This document shows positions 18,230 to 26,926 of a stretch of 64,000 nucleotides of DNA, piece by piece (within the stretch, counting starts at the first letter, position 1; every line of letters begins with the position of its first letter). A program made the position numbers and the translations under genes. Under the pieces are notes generated by a model, which saw nothing but the letters and a program-made list of their open reading frames with translations, searched no databases and was not told where the DNA came from. This DNA is from JAAXIE01 sp965263155 (GTDB lineage: Bacteria; Chloroflexota; Dehalococcoidia; Lucifugimonadales; JAAXIE01): contig OZ253586.1 in NCBI GenBank assembly GCA_965263155.1, forward strand, positions 310,001 through 374,000. The letters run 5' to 3'.

Positions 18230-18979
18230 ATGCAAGAACAAAGGCAGGTTGTGCTGATTACGGGGGCGGCCCAGGGGATTGGACGCCATATCGCCCGCAC
18301 CTTCGCCTTGCAGGGCGACAGCTTGGCCTTGGCCGACATCGGCTCCCTTGACCTTGTTGTCAGCGAGGTAGGGGAGTTGGGTGTCGACGTCCTACCGCTG
18401 AACGTCGACGTGCGACGCGAGGACAGCGTGAAAGAGATGGTCGATGCGGCGATCGAGCGCTACGGGCGCATCGACACCTTGGTGAACAACGCTGGCATCG
18501 TGACCCACTTCTCGTGGGCGCCACGCTGGCCTAGGGTGGCGGACATGGACCTTGCCCTCTGGAGTAACGTCATGGATACCAACATGGGTGGCACCTTCCT
18601 GTGCACCAAGCATGTCCTGCAACACATGGAGCGCCAAAGGTCCGGCCACATCATCAACCTCTATGGCGGGACTGATCCGGCCCAGATGGGCGACGGGGCC
18701 AGCCCCTATGGCGTTTCCAAGGAGGCCATCCGCAAGTTCACCGGCTTCGTGGCCGAGGAAGAACGGGGGCGGAACATCTGCGTGGTAACCATCTCGCCGG
18801 GGCAGGCCATCGCCACAGAGGAAGCTCCCGAGGACGTCCGAGCACGACTTCCGGGTCCCGATCATGTGGGCAATGGCTTTGTTATGGCTTCCCGGCTGGG
18901 CATGGAGGATACGGGCAAGCTGCTACAGCTTGAGGGTGACCACCTCATCGAGTTGACACAAGCGGTCATACGGGCGTAA
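18230..18979 (+). CDS. SDR-family NAD(P)-dependent oxidoreductase
   Basis: Classical short-chain dehydrogenase/reductase, 249 residues from ATG 18230, which has GAGGGAG 8 nt upstream; the longer reading from 18155 adds an unlikely leader. Rossmann glycine motif TGAAQGIG (residues 11-18), NNAG (ALVNNAGIV region) and the YGVSK active site are present. The usual catalytic serine position reads NLYGGTD, so Gly-Gly-Thr replaces the normal Ser context. The substrate is a small alcohol or ketone, not assignable. It is followed 25 bp later by a flavin monooxygenase gene, suggesting one catabolic operon. Confidence 0.9.
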   Translation: MQEQRQVVLITGAAQGIGRHIARTFALQGDSLALADIGSLDLVVSEVGELGVDVLPLNVDVRREDSVKEMVDAAIERYGRIDTLVNNAGIVTHFSWAPRWPRVADMDLALWSNVMDTNMGGTFLCTKHVLQHMERQRSGHIINLYGGTDPAQMGDGASPYGVSKEAIRKFTGFVAEEERGRNICVVTISPGQAIATEEAPEDVRARLPGPDHVGNGFVMASRLGMEDTGKLLQLEGDHLIELTQAVIRA

Positions 18980-19004
18980 GAACCCTCGACACAAGAGGCA
19001 AGAA

Positions 19005-20129
19005 ATGGAACGCTCCGAACTACCCCTCTACAACGACAACGCCTTCAAGCTGGGTATCTTCTGCCTCAACGTGAGCGGCGGCACAGCCATCACCCACGCC
19101 GAGGGCACCCTAACCCCCACCTGGGAGGAAAACGTGCGAGTTGCCCAAGCCGTCGACGAGGCGGGCTGGGAATTCCTGCTGCCCTTGGGACGCTGGCGCG
19201 GTTTCGGAGGCCAAGTCGAGTTCAACGACAAGTCCTTCGAGGTTTTCACTTGGGCTGCGGGTATCGCCGCCCTCACAAAGCAGATACAGGTCATGTACAC
19301 GTCCCATATCCGCTACTTCCACCCCGTGGTGGCTGCCAAGCAGGGCTGCACCGTCGACCACATTGCTGGCGGCAGGTCCGCTCTGAACGTGGTGGCCGGT
19401 CAGAAGCCCGACGAGATTTGCATGTTCGGCATCGACCCCATCGGCCATGAGGAGTTGTACGAGGCTACCGATGAGTGGCTGACTTTGGTGAAGCGCCTGT
19501 GGACCGAGGAAGAAGACTTCGATTTCGCGGGTAAGTACTTTCAGAGCAGGAAGGCCCACCTCCAGCCTAAGCCTGTGCAGAAGCCCTATCCCGTGATCGT
19601 CAGTGCAGGGCAGTCGGACACAGGCCGGCGGTTCGGGGCCAAGCATGCTGACTTCAGCTTCCAGTCCATGCCCGAGCTTGAGACCATGAAGGACTTGGTG
19701 AAGGACACCAAGAGGCTGGCCCGTGAGGAGTACGGCAGGGACATAGGCATTCTCAACCACGGCTACGTGGTATGCCGCGACACGGAGAAGGAGGCCCAAG
19801 ACTACCTCCGCTACTACGTCGACGAAAAGGGCGATTGGGAGGCAGTGGATGGTCTCATCGCGGCCATAACGGGCAGCGGAGAGCGCAGCATGCCCCCGGA
19901 ACGCATCATACACATGCGCCGCGAGCTCATCGCGGGCTGGGGCGGCTACCCGCTAGTGGGCACCCCGGAGCATATTGTGGACGAGTTGATCAAACTACAG
20001 CGCGTCGGCCTCTCCGGCATCGCCCTGCACTGGGTGGACTACGAGGCTGGAGTGGCCACGTTTAATGAAAAGGTGCTGCCATTGATGGAACAGGCAGGCC
20101 TCCGGAAACCTCAATCACCCACATTCTGA
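19005..20129 (+). CDS. LLM-class flavin-dependent monooxygenase (RutA/alkanesulfonate-type)
   Basis: Cytoplasmic TIM-barrel FMNH2-dependent monooxygenase, 374 residues. Signature segments are FKLGIFCLNVSGG at the start, TKQIQVMYTSHIRYFHPVVA, DHIAGGRSALNVVAGQKPDE (flavin phosphate region) and the C-terminal VGTPEHIVDELIKLQRVGL. Members oxidise sulfonates, pyrimidines, long-chain or xenobiotic compounds using reduced FMN from a separate reductase. None is encoded nearby. Probably co-transcribed with the SDR upstream. Such enzymes are expanded in SAR202-type bacteria, which supports the lineage guess. Confidence 0.9.
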   Translation: MERSELPLYNDNAFKLGIFCLNVSGGTAITHAEGTLTPTWEENVRVAQAVDEAGWEFLLPLGRWRGFGGQVEFNDKSFEVFTWAAGIAALTKQIQVMYTSHIRYFHPVVAAKQGCTVDHIAGGRSALNVVAGQKPDEICMFGIDPIGHEELYEATDEWLTLVKRLWTEEEDFDFAGKYFQSRKAHLQPKPVQKPYPVIVSAGQSDTGRRFGAKHADFSFQSMPELETMKDLVKDTKRLAREEYGRDIGILNHGYVVCRDTEKEAQDYLRYYVDEKGDWEAVDGLIAAITGSGERSMPPERIIHMRRELIAGWGGYPLVGTPEHIVDELIKLQRVGLSGIALHWVDYEAGVATFNEKVLPLMEQAGLRKPQSPTF

Positions 20130-20138
20130 CCTTACCTT

Positions 20139-20184
20139 CGTCATACCGGCGAAAGCCGGTATCCAGAGGCCCCTTCCCCTGCGA
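20139..20184. repeat. REP-like hairpin element
   Basis: CGTC followed by ATACCGGC-GAAA-GCCGGTAT (20143-20162), an 8-bp stem with a GNRA-type loop, then CCAG. It is the widespread bacterial REP-like consensus GTCATxCCxGC...GGxATCCAG. A second small stem (CTTCCC/GGGAAG) follows. It lies between two co-directional genes. Confidence 0.7.
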
Positions 20185-20226
20185 AAGGGAAGAGACCGCG
20201 ATTAAATGCATATCGGGAGGTGTGAC

Positions 20227-21156
20227 ATGCCACTGGACCCACAAGCCGCAGCCGTAATAGAGGCGGTCGAGTCCCTCGGACTGCCCCCAGTAAACGAAGT
20301 ATCGCCTGATGAAGCGCGGGCCAACTTCGACGCCCGTCCTAGGGCTGCTGGCCCGGAGGTAGGCAGGGTGGAGGACAAGTCGGTGCCCGGCCCAGCCGGC
20401 GAAATACCCGTCCGCATCTACACTCCCGAAGGCTCAGGCCCCTTCCCCATCCTCATGTGGTATCACGGCGGCGGTTGGGTCATCGGTAACGTGCGCACCC
20501 ACGACGCCACCTGTCGCCACCTGTGCCTGCAGGCAGGATGTATCGTGGTGTCGGTGGACTACCGCCTAGCCCCGGAGCACAAGTACCCCGCGGCCGCCGA
20601 CGACTGCTATGCCGCGACAGCTTGGGCTGCGGCCAACGCCGCCGCCCTGAACGGCGACGCCAACAGGCTGGCTGTGGGCGGTGATAGTGCCGGGGGCAAC
20701 CTGTCTGCAGTCGTGTCACTGATGGCGCGGGACAAGGGAGGGCCGTCGCTGGTCCACCAGTTGATGGTCTACCCTGTCACCGAGTACCGGCTCGACACGC
20801 CATCCTACAGCCAGAACGCCGACGGCTACCTGCTGACCCGAGCGGGCATGGTCTGGTTCTGGGGACACTACCTCGGCAACGAGGGCGACGGGGCGGAACC
20901 CTACGCCTCACCCATGCGGGCCAACGACCTATCCGGCCTGCCTCCAGCACTGGTCATCACCGCCGAGTTCGACCCGCTGCGCGACGAGGGCGAGGAGTAC
21001 GCGCGACGCCTCACCCAAGCAGGCATCCCCACCACATGCACCCGCTACGACGGCATGATCCACGGCTTCTTCGGCATGCCCGACCTGATGGACAAGGGAG
21101 CCCGAGCCATCGCCGAAGCCTCCGCCGCCCTGAAGGAAGCCTTCGCCGCGGGCTAG
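20227..21156 (+). CDS. Alpha/beta hydrolase, hormone-sensitive-lipase (family IV) esterase
   Basis: Cytoplasmic carboxylesterase of 309 residues. The oxyanion motif is WYHGGGWVIG, the nucleophile elbow GGDSAGGNL (Ser), the acid is in EFDPLRDEG and the catalytic histidine in MIHGFFGMP, in the family order. ATG 20227 is chosen because GGGAGGT precedes it by 5 nt; an ATG 21 nt upstream is less likely. It probably hydrolyses short-chain esters and belongs to the same catabolic region as the SDR and monooxygenase upstream. Confidence 0.92.
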   Translation: MPLDPQAAAVIEAVESLGLPPVNEVSPDEARANFDARPRAAGPEVGRVEDKSVPGPAGEIPVRIYTPEGSGPFPILMWYHGGGWVIGNVRTHDATCRHLCLQAGCIVVSVDYRLAPEHKYPAAADDCYAATAWAAANAAALNGDANRLAVGGDSAGGNLSAVVSLMARDKGGPSLVHQLMVYPVTEYRLDTPSYSQNADGYLLTRAGMVWFWGHYLGNEGDGAEPYASPMRANDLSGLPPALVITAEFDPLRDEGEEYARRLTQAGIPTTCTRYDGMIHGFFGMPDLMDKGARAIAEASAALKEAFAAG

Positions 21157-21210
21157 CCTTGGCGGTCCCTCGGCCACAATCGAACGACGGTTGGGATGTG
21201 ACCGAGGGGG

Positions 21211-22350
21211 TTACACCTTGGCGAGAGCCTCGAGGTCGAAGTTGTAGAGCTTGGCGGCATTCAGGCCCACGATCTTGGCACGCTCGTCGTCGGCCACGCC
21301 TTCGAGGATTTCGTCGAGTATCTCCATGGAGCGGGGGAAGGTGGCCTCGGCGTGGGGGTAGTCGGAGCCCCACATCAAGCCGTCGACCCCGATGACATCC
21401 CGCAGCCGGATGCCTATCTGGTCTTCCTGAAAGCTCAGGTAGATATTCTGGCGGAAGAAGTCGCTGGGCATCATATCGTTCTTGAAGCGGTAGGAGGCCT
21501 CTTTTTGGCGCTCGATGTAGGTGTAGTCCATGGTGCCCAGCAGGTGGGCCGCCCATGCCAACTCGAACTCTACGATGGCCACCTTCAGCTTGGGGTAGCG
21601 GTCGAATACGCCAGAGAAAATCATGTCGCATAGCGACGTCGAGGGCAGGAATACCTTGTTGGCGCGGTTGCTGGCCACTCGCACTGAGGAGGGACCGGCC
21701 CCGCGGTTGTTGCCCACCCGGCTGGTGGCGGTGTGCAGGCTCAGGGGCACGTCCAAGTCTTGGGCTAGCGCCCAAAAGGGCTCGTAGTCAGGGAGGTCGT
21801 AGCGGCGGTCTTCCGGCGGGTACTCGCTGATCATGGCCCCAGCCATGCCCATCTTGGCCGTGCGTGAAAGCTCGCGCATCCCGTCTTCAACGTCGTCGAG
21901 GTTGATCATGGCGATGCCTTTGAGCTGCTTGGGGTGAGTGCTGCAGAAGTCCACCAGCCAGTCGTTGTAAGCCCGGAAGATGGCCGACAGCAGTTCGGAG
22001 TCCTGCACCCTGAAGTAGAAGAGGCCTTGGGAGGGGTAGAGGATTTCTGCCGACACCCCGTCGGTCTTCATGTCCCGTATGTGCTCGTCGGGCAGGTAGC
22101 CACCCACATGCACATCCTCAAAGCGTGCCTCGTGGGTTATCTGCTCCGGGGCCTCGAACCTCAGCCCCGCGCCCGATATGAGGCCGATGCCAGCAAGAAA
22201 CTGGTCGCCCTCTATGAAGAGGTGGTCCATGCCGTCCACCTGCCTCATGTGGGGCGCTCGCTCCTTGAATTTGGAGTCGATGCGATTAGTCCACAGGTCG
22301 GGTGGCTCGAAAACGTGGGAGTCGGAGGATATTACTATTGGCCGGGTCAT
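21211..22350 (-). CDS. Amidohydrolase_2-family metal-dependent hydrolase
   Basis: TIM-barrel hydrolase or decarboxylase of the ACMSD/COG2159 group, 379 residues. It begins PIVISSDSHVFEPPDLW, the group's typical DSHVxEP variant of the metal-binding HxH. LHTATSRVG holds the barrel histidine and GVDGLMWGSDYPHAE the late metal-binding aspartate. ATG 22350 sits 5 nt after GGAGG; the GTG two codons upstream overlaps that site. Third gene of a tandem set of three family members (22364-24434), each starting with a strong ribosome site. Members cleave ring-derived carboxylates or esters; the substrate is unknown. Confidence 0.85.
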   Translation of the reverse strand: MTRPIVISSDSHVFEPPDLWTNRIDSKFKERAPHMRQVDGMDHLFIEGDQFLAGIGLISGAGLRFEAPEQITHEARFEDVHVGGYLPDEHIRDMKTDGVSAEILYPSQGLFYFRVQDSELLSAIFRAYNDWLVDFCSTHPKQLKGIAMINLDDVEDGMRELSRTAKMGMAGAMISEYPPEDRRYDLPDYEPFWALAQDLDVPLSLHTATSRVGNNRGAGPSSVRVASNRANKVFLPSTSLCDMIFSGVFDRYPKLKVAIVEFELAWAAHLLGTMDYTYIERQKEASYRFKNDMMPSDFFRQNIYLSFQEDQIGIRLRDVIGVDGLMWGSDYPHAEATFPRSMEILDEILEGVADDERAKIVGLNAAKLYNFDLEALAKV

Positions 22351-22363
22351 ACCCACCTCCTAG

Positions 22364-23362
22364 CTAAATCCCCAGTAGTGCTTCCAAGTTCTTCCAGAGA
22401 ATCTTGTCCTTTTCCTCGCGGGTCAGACTCTCCAAGCCGTCGATCCAACCACCGGCGGAGGGCTCCCATGGCACATAGGGCCAGTCGCTGCCAAGCACCA
22501 CCCGGTCGATTCCGACTTGGTCGATGAGGAACCGGAGCGCCCCTTCGCTGGGGGACACTGTGTCGTAGTAGATGCGGGGGATGTAGTGGCTTGGAGGCTT
22601 GCTGATGTTCACCCGTGCCTCGCTGCGCACCTGCCAGCCACGGTCTAGTCGGCCCATGCCAAAGCAGGCTGGCCCAGCGCCGTGGGCGATGCACACCTTC
22701 AGGTCGGGGCACTTCTCCAAGACTCCGCCGAAGACCAAGGCGGAGAACACCAAGGTGTCTTCCACCAGCACACCGAACAGGTTACCCAAGCTGTAAGGGT
22801 TGGAAGCCGCCGACACGATGTTGTCTTGAGGGTGGGGGTGGAAGAAAAGAACAGCCCCCATTTCATCGGCGGCCTTGAACAGGGGCAGGAATTGGGGCTC
22901 GTCCCAAGAATGCCCGTTGAATACCGCGTCCAACTCGGCGCCTTTCAGCCCCAGCACATTGACTGACCGGTCCAGCTCGTCTATTGAGGCGTTCACGTCT
23001 TGCACCGGCAGGGTGGCCAACCCAGCGTAGCGGGTGGGGTGCTGCTTGGTCATCGACGCGATTTCGTCGTTTACCTCACGGGCCTGCTTCAGTCCTTCAG
23101 CGGGATCGAGATGGTGCCCAAACCAAGCCGTGGCCATGGACACCACATGGATGTCCACACCCAGTTCGTCCATGTCCTTGATGCGCTCTTCCGGCGTGAA
23201 CCTAAGCTTAGATGTTGGTATGCCGTCACGCCGCACCGGGCTGACCGTGGACCCCAAGCCCTGCCCAGCCTCGTGTCGGAACCCATACCATTCCTGCCCG
23301 GCGTCGAAGGCTTTCCAAGCGCATTGGGGCAGAAAGTGGGCGTGGATGTCGATTTGTCGCAT
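22364..23362 (-). CDS. Amidohydrolase_2-family protein (ACMSD-like)
   Basis: A 332-residue TIM-barrel hydrolase or decarboxylase. Metal site: IDIHAHFLP (HxH at the N-terminus), LFFHPHPQDN, CIAHGAGP and the terminal VVLGSDWPYVPWEP with its aspartate. It resembles 2-amino-3-carboxymuconate-6-semialdehyde decarboxylase and related enzymes. It is a paralogue of the next gene upstream (similar size and the same HPKPxSxYxxxxxYD-like core), suggesting tandem duplication. GGAGG lies upstream of ATG 23362. It is 8-13 bp from the following gene, so co-transcribed. Confidence 0.85.
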   Translation of the reverse strand: MRQIDIHAHFLPQCAWKAFDAGQEWYGFRHEAGQGLGSTVSPVRRDGIPTSKLRFTPEERIKDMDELGVDIHVVSMATAWFGHHLDPAEGLKQAREVNDEIASMTKQHPTRYAGLATLPVQDVNASIDELDRSVNVLGLKGAELDAVFNGHSWDEPQFLPLFKAADEMGAVLFFHPHPQDNIVSAASNPYSLGNLFGVLVEDTLVFSALVFGGVLEKCPDLKVCIAHGAGPACFGMGRLDRGWQVRSEARVNISKPPSHYIPRIYYDTVSPSEGALRFLIDQVGIDRVVLGSDWPYVPWEPSAGGWIDGLESLTREEKDKILWKNLEALLGI

Positions 23363-23438
23363 TCGGCGACCTCCGCATTTACTGATATGGGCTGATATTG
23401 GCAGCTTATCTCTTGGCAGCCTTGCCTGCTCGGGGATG

Positions 23439-24434
23439 CTACAGACCCAGCAGGTCCTCCAAATTCTTGTGAAGGATCAGTTCTTTTTCGTCGTCACTCA
23501 GGTTCTCCAGCCCCAGCAGCCAGGACACGGGCCAATCAATGCACATGTCCGCAGGCCAGTCGGTGCCCAGCACCACGCGGTCTGCACCGACCTTGTCGAT
23601 GAGGAAGCGAAGGCTGGCATCGCTCTGGGTGATGCAGTCGTAGTAGAAGCGGCGCAGGTAGGCACTGGGAGGCTGACTGGAGTTGGCCCTCACGAATGGG
23701 CGGGAGGCCCAGCCGTCGTCGATACGCTCCACGGTGTAGCAGAGGTATCCACCACCGTGGCACAGCAGCACCTTGAGGTTGGGGCACTTGTCCATAACGC
23801 CGCCGAGCACCAAGTGGGCAAAGGTGAGGGTGCGCTCGGCTAGGTTGCCCACGGTGTTGGGCAGGTGGTAGCGGGGGATGCGGTCGGAGACGATGGTGCG
23901 ACCGCCTTGGTGGAACATGACGAGGGCTCCGGCCTGCTCGGCGGCTTGGAAGAAGGGCAGGAACTCGGGGTCGTCGAAGCGACGGCCATTGACGGTGTCG
24001 TCGACCATGACTCCTTTCAAGCCCAAGGTGCCAACGGCCCGCTCCATCTCGGCGACGGCGGCGCCCACGTCCTGCATAGGCAGGGTGGCCAAGCCAGAGA
24101 ACCTGTCGGGCCGGCCCGAAATCATTGAGGCGATTTCGTCGTTGGTTTCGCGGGCGATGGCCGTGGCGTCACTCACGTCGGCGTCGTAGCTGTAGAGCAG
24201 CGGGTACACTGACACCACCTGCATGTCTACTCCCAAGGAGTCCATGTCGCAGATGCGCTCCTCCGGCCCCCATTGCAGACGCCCGTCAAGGCGCCACCGC
24301 TGCGAGCGGTTGTTTATGATATTGATCCCCTTGTCGTCCTTGCCAAGAGTAACTCCATGCCAATCGTTGCCTGCTTGAAACGCATCGAGGCATCGCTTGG
24401 GCACCAAATGGGCATGGACGTCGATACTACGCAT
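23439..24434 (-). CDS. Amidohydrolase_2-family protein (ACMSD-like), paralogue
   Basis: A 331-residue paralogue of the neighbouring enzyme. HxH is in SIDVHAHLVP, the barrel histidines in LVMFHQGGR and LLCHGGGYL, and the late aspartate in VVLGTDWPADM. First gene of the three-gene amidohydrolase run. GGAGG is 11 nt before ATG 24434. About 310 nt upstream lies a promoter of the shared TGACA-N8-TTG type (24742-24783), so the run may belong to the same regulon as the three small-RNA loci. The substrate is unknown. Confidence 0.85.
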   Translation of the reverse strand: MRSIDVHAHLVPKRCLDAFQAGNDWHGVTLGKDDKGINIINNRSQRWRLDGRLQWGPEERICDMDSLGVDMQVVSVYPLLYSYDADVSDATAIARETNDEIASMISGRPDRFSGLATLPMQDVGAAVAEMERAVGTLGLKGVMVDDTVNGRRFDDPEFLPFFQAAEQAGALVMFHQGGRTIVSDRIPRYHLPNTVGNLAERTLTFAHLVLGGVMDKCPNLKVLLCHGGGYLCYTVERIDDGWASRPFVRANSSQPPSAYLRRFYYDCITQSDASLRFLIDKVGADRVVLGTDWPADMCIDWPVSWLLGLENLSDDEKELILHKNLEDLLGL

Positions 24435-24741
24435 GTGATTCAGTTCCTCCTAACGTCGGAGCGGTGTTGAATAGGACATTTGTGTCGCGGCTTTCTGCTG
24501 ACCCCTATATGGAGCGAGTCCGTAGGTGTCCATACATCGTAGCGGGGCCTCGTAGCTGGACTTCATGATTTCATACTGCTCGTATCAGTGGCGAATTTTT
24601 CCGTAGCTAATTTCTGTGAAATTTGTGCAATGGTCATTTGCTGTGAAAGTGTCGAATTTCGGGCCCAAGTTCGAGAAGCATGTCTGGGATGTGGAGTGGT
24701 CATGTGTCTCAAGTTGATGCGAGCTTGTGTGGGCTGGCTTA
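24435..24741. other. Leader-like noncoding region, degenerate copy of the repeat
   Basis: No gene. It contains CGTAGCTGGA near 24552, and around 24600-24660 TCCGTAGCTAA, T-rich sequence, CAATGGTCATTTGC and GTGTCG, which follow the order of blocks in the repeats at 46.3 kb but with many changes. It lies between a shared-type promoter and the amidohydrolase operon. Confidence 0.35.
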
Positions 24742-24783
24742 AGCGTAGCAGCGGGATGACGGGCGGGCAAGACGGAAATGTCA
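24742..24783 (-). promoter_or_regulatory. Shared-type promoter, locus 4
   Basis: On the minus strand TGACA (24779-24783), 8 nt, TTGCCC (24765-24770), 17 nt, TACGCT (24742-24747). The geometry equals the promoters at 6.2, 30.9 and 46.7 kb, but no GGGGACTGACCCC hairpin follows. Confidence 0.45.
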
Positions 24784-24784
24784 C

Positions 24785-25870
24785 CTAGTAAACTTCCAAG
24801 TCCCGCAGAGCAGGCATCACCTGTGTGCCGAAGAGGCGGATGGAGCGCATCAGGTCCTCTTCGGGGATGGAGCCGATGTTGAACTCGCACATCATGGTGT
24901 TGAACATGCCCTCGTGGGCGGCATCGCGAATTCGTTGGGTCACGGTCTCGGGGGAACCCACGAATATGAGGTTGTTGTTCAGCAGATACTCGATGCTGCC
25001 CAGATTTCTCGCGATCTCTATAACCTGAGTCTCTCCTCTAGCTGTGGTCATGGAGTGCAACGCCTGCTGGTTCGCGCCCGGATTGTCCCAGCCGTGGCGG
25101 AAGGTCACCTGCATGGAGTGGAGGATGTGCTCGGTAGCCTTCGCGATGGCCGTCTCCTCGTCCTCGTCGACGTACACCAAGGTCCAGTAACCAATGTTGG
25201 GCTTCCCAGGGTGGCCCGCCTCGTCCCACTGACGCAGGTACTCTCGGTAGCGTGGGGCTACCATGGCACGGGGGTAGAGGAAGATGAAGCCGGTGTGGCT
25301 GCCTTCCTTGGCAAGCTGGGTCAAGGTGTCGGGGTCGCGAGTCTGCCGCCAGATGGGCGGGTGGGGCTTCTGTAGGGGCTTCACCGACAACGTCACGTTG
25401 TTGTACTCGTGGAACTCGCTCTTGAAGCTGAAGGGGCCGTCACTGCCGTAAGCCGCTTTGAACAGTGGGATAATCTCTTGGGTCAGCGCTCCGCGGTTCT
25501 CGAAGTCGGCTCCAGCGATGTGTTGGAAGAACTCCGGCAGGACCCCGGACACCAAGCCAATCTCTAGGCGGCCGTTGGTCAGGTTGTCCAGCACCGCGAC
25601 CTCTTCCACCAGCCGGATGGGGTCGTACAGTGGGGGGATGAACCCCTGCGGGCCGACCCGCAGGTTCTTGGTGTGGGCTGCTGCCCCGGCACAATAGAGA
25701 GTAGGGCAGGGCATCAGGCTTTCGGCGGGGTTGAAGTGGTGCTCGACTGTAAACCCGTACTCAAAGCCGAGCTCGTCGGCAAGCTCCAGTTCCCGCCAGA
25801 GCTGCTCATATCGATCGTGAGCCGTCATACCCTGACGGCTCCATACGTGGGAGAAGTGGGCGAATTTCAC
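24785..25870 (-). CDS. LLM-class flavin-dependent oxidoreductase (luciferase-like)
   Basis: FMN-dependent TIM-barrel monooxygenase of 361 residues. It begins KFAHFSHVWSRQG and has the classical segment ELADELGFEYGFTVEHHFNP, followed by GAAAHTKNLRVGPQGFIPPL and RLVEEVAVLDNLTNGRLEIG, all typical of bacterial luciferase-like monooxygenases. GTG 25870 is supported by AGGAGG 8 nt upstream. It needs a flavin reductase supplied elsewhere. Neighbouring hydrolases suggest joint degradation of an organic compound, but no substrate can be named. Confidence 0.9.
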   Translation of the reverse strand: MKFAHFSHVWSRQGMTAHDRYEQLWRELELADELGFEYGFTVEHHFNPAESLMPCPTLYCAGAAAHTKNLRVGPQGFIPPLYDPIRLVEEVAVLDNLTNGRLEIGLVSGVLPEFFQHIAGADFENRGALTQEIIPLFKAAYGSDGPFSFKSEFHEYNNVTLSVKPLQKPHPPIWRQTRDPDTLTQLAKEGSHTGFIFLYPRAMVAPRYREYLRQWDEAGHPGKPNIGYWTLVYVDEDEETAIAKATEHILHSMQVTFRHGWDNPGANQQALHSMTTARGETQVIEIARNLGSIEYLLNNNLIFVGSPETVTQRIRDAAHEGMFNTMMCEFNIGSIPEEDLMRSIRLFGTQVMPALRDLEVY

Positions 25871-25918
25871 CCGCAGACCTCCTGGTGTCCTATTGGGGCT
25901 CGACGGGGCGTACCGGCA

Positions 25919-26623
25919 TCAGAACAGGTTGTCGGGAAGCTCCGCCAAGTAGTCTTCCACATCCTCAAGGGTCACCACATCGGCGGCCCAAGCGTGCATG
26001 TTGAACAGGGAAATCTTGTGCGACATCTCGCCGCGGTCGAAGACGCACTCCTCCACCACCGACACCTTGAAGTTGTGGGAAAAGCCGTCCAGCACCGTGG
26101 CCAGCACACACCCGCTGGTGACCGTGCCCGCCACGATCAACGAGTCCACCTGCAACTCAGTCAGGTAGCTGATCAGAGGCGTGCCGAAGAAGGCACTGGG
26201 TTTGTCCTTGAAGATGAGGATGTCCTGTTCCTGAGGAGCGATCTCCTCCACGATGGCGTTAGCCTCGTGCGTGGCCTCGGCGAATATCTCGGAGGCCCGG
26301 TAGTTCTTGCCCGCCCAGCGGCCAGCAATGACTGACTTGCGCCGTGGCGGGGCTGTGGTGTAGATGATGGGCAGGTTCTTGGCCCGCGAGGAGTCCAGCA
26401 GCTTCTTGATATGCTGGACCGACTCCCAGCCCTGCTCGCCACAACTGTTGCGGTACCTCTTGATGGAGTCGAGGATGGGCTCGGGCGTGTCACCGACGAA
26501 GTTGTAGCTGACATCCACCACAATCACTGCAGGCCGACTGCCATATCCCTGGCGTTTCCCATAGCCCGCTGCATCGAAGACCTGCTTGTCATGCTCCGGC
26601 AATACATCGTCCCAAACAGCCAT
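25919..26623 (-). CDS. Isochorismatase-family cysteine hydrolase
   Basis: A 234-residue hydrolase of the N-carbamoylsarcosine amidase/isochorismatase fold. The Asp-Lys-Cys triad is visible: Asp in AVIVVDVSYNF, Lys in LIFKDKPSAFFGT and Cys in VAGTVTSGCVLATV. ATG 26623 has GGGAGG 5 nt upstream; the ATG 48 nt earlier would add a poor leader. Family members hydrolyse amides or vinyl ethers of small molecules. It lies just upstream of the flavin monooxygenase on the same strand, with a 48-bp gap, so the two probably act in one pathway. Confidence 0.9.
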   Translation of the reverse strand: MAVWDDVLPEHDKQVFDAAGYGKRQGYGSRPAVIVVDVSYNFVGDTPEPILDSIKRYRNSCGEQGWESVQHIKKLLDSSRAKNLPIIYTTAPPRRKSVIAGRWAGKNYRASEIFAEATHEANAIVEEIAPQEQDILIFKDKPSAFFGTPLISYLTELQVDSLIVAGTVTSGCVLATVLDGFSHNFKVSVVEECVFDRGEMSHKISLFNMHAWAADVVTLEDVEDYLAELPDNLF

Positions 26624-26926
26624 GGCGACCTCCCGATACTCTGGCGTCGTCGTAGGGAGCGAGTATAACACGGGGCCGCTATCTGGGGCAGGGCCTGCCC
26701 TGTCTTGCGCCGAGCCTCCAGCGGCGATAGTCTCGTTTAGCCAAATATGCTGAGGGCCCCAATGCCGACCTTATGTTCGAGCGTCCTAGGCGTCGCTATG
26801 ACCATCCGGCTGCGTGAAGCCCACGCCCACGCAGATGGTGGCCAAGAGGGCCGTTCTCCGCTTGCTGGCCCTGAACAGCCTGAACAGCCTGGTCCCGTCT
26901 CGTCTCTCTCTCCGAGTCCAGCACGA

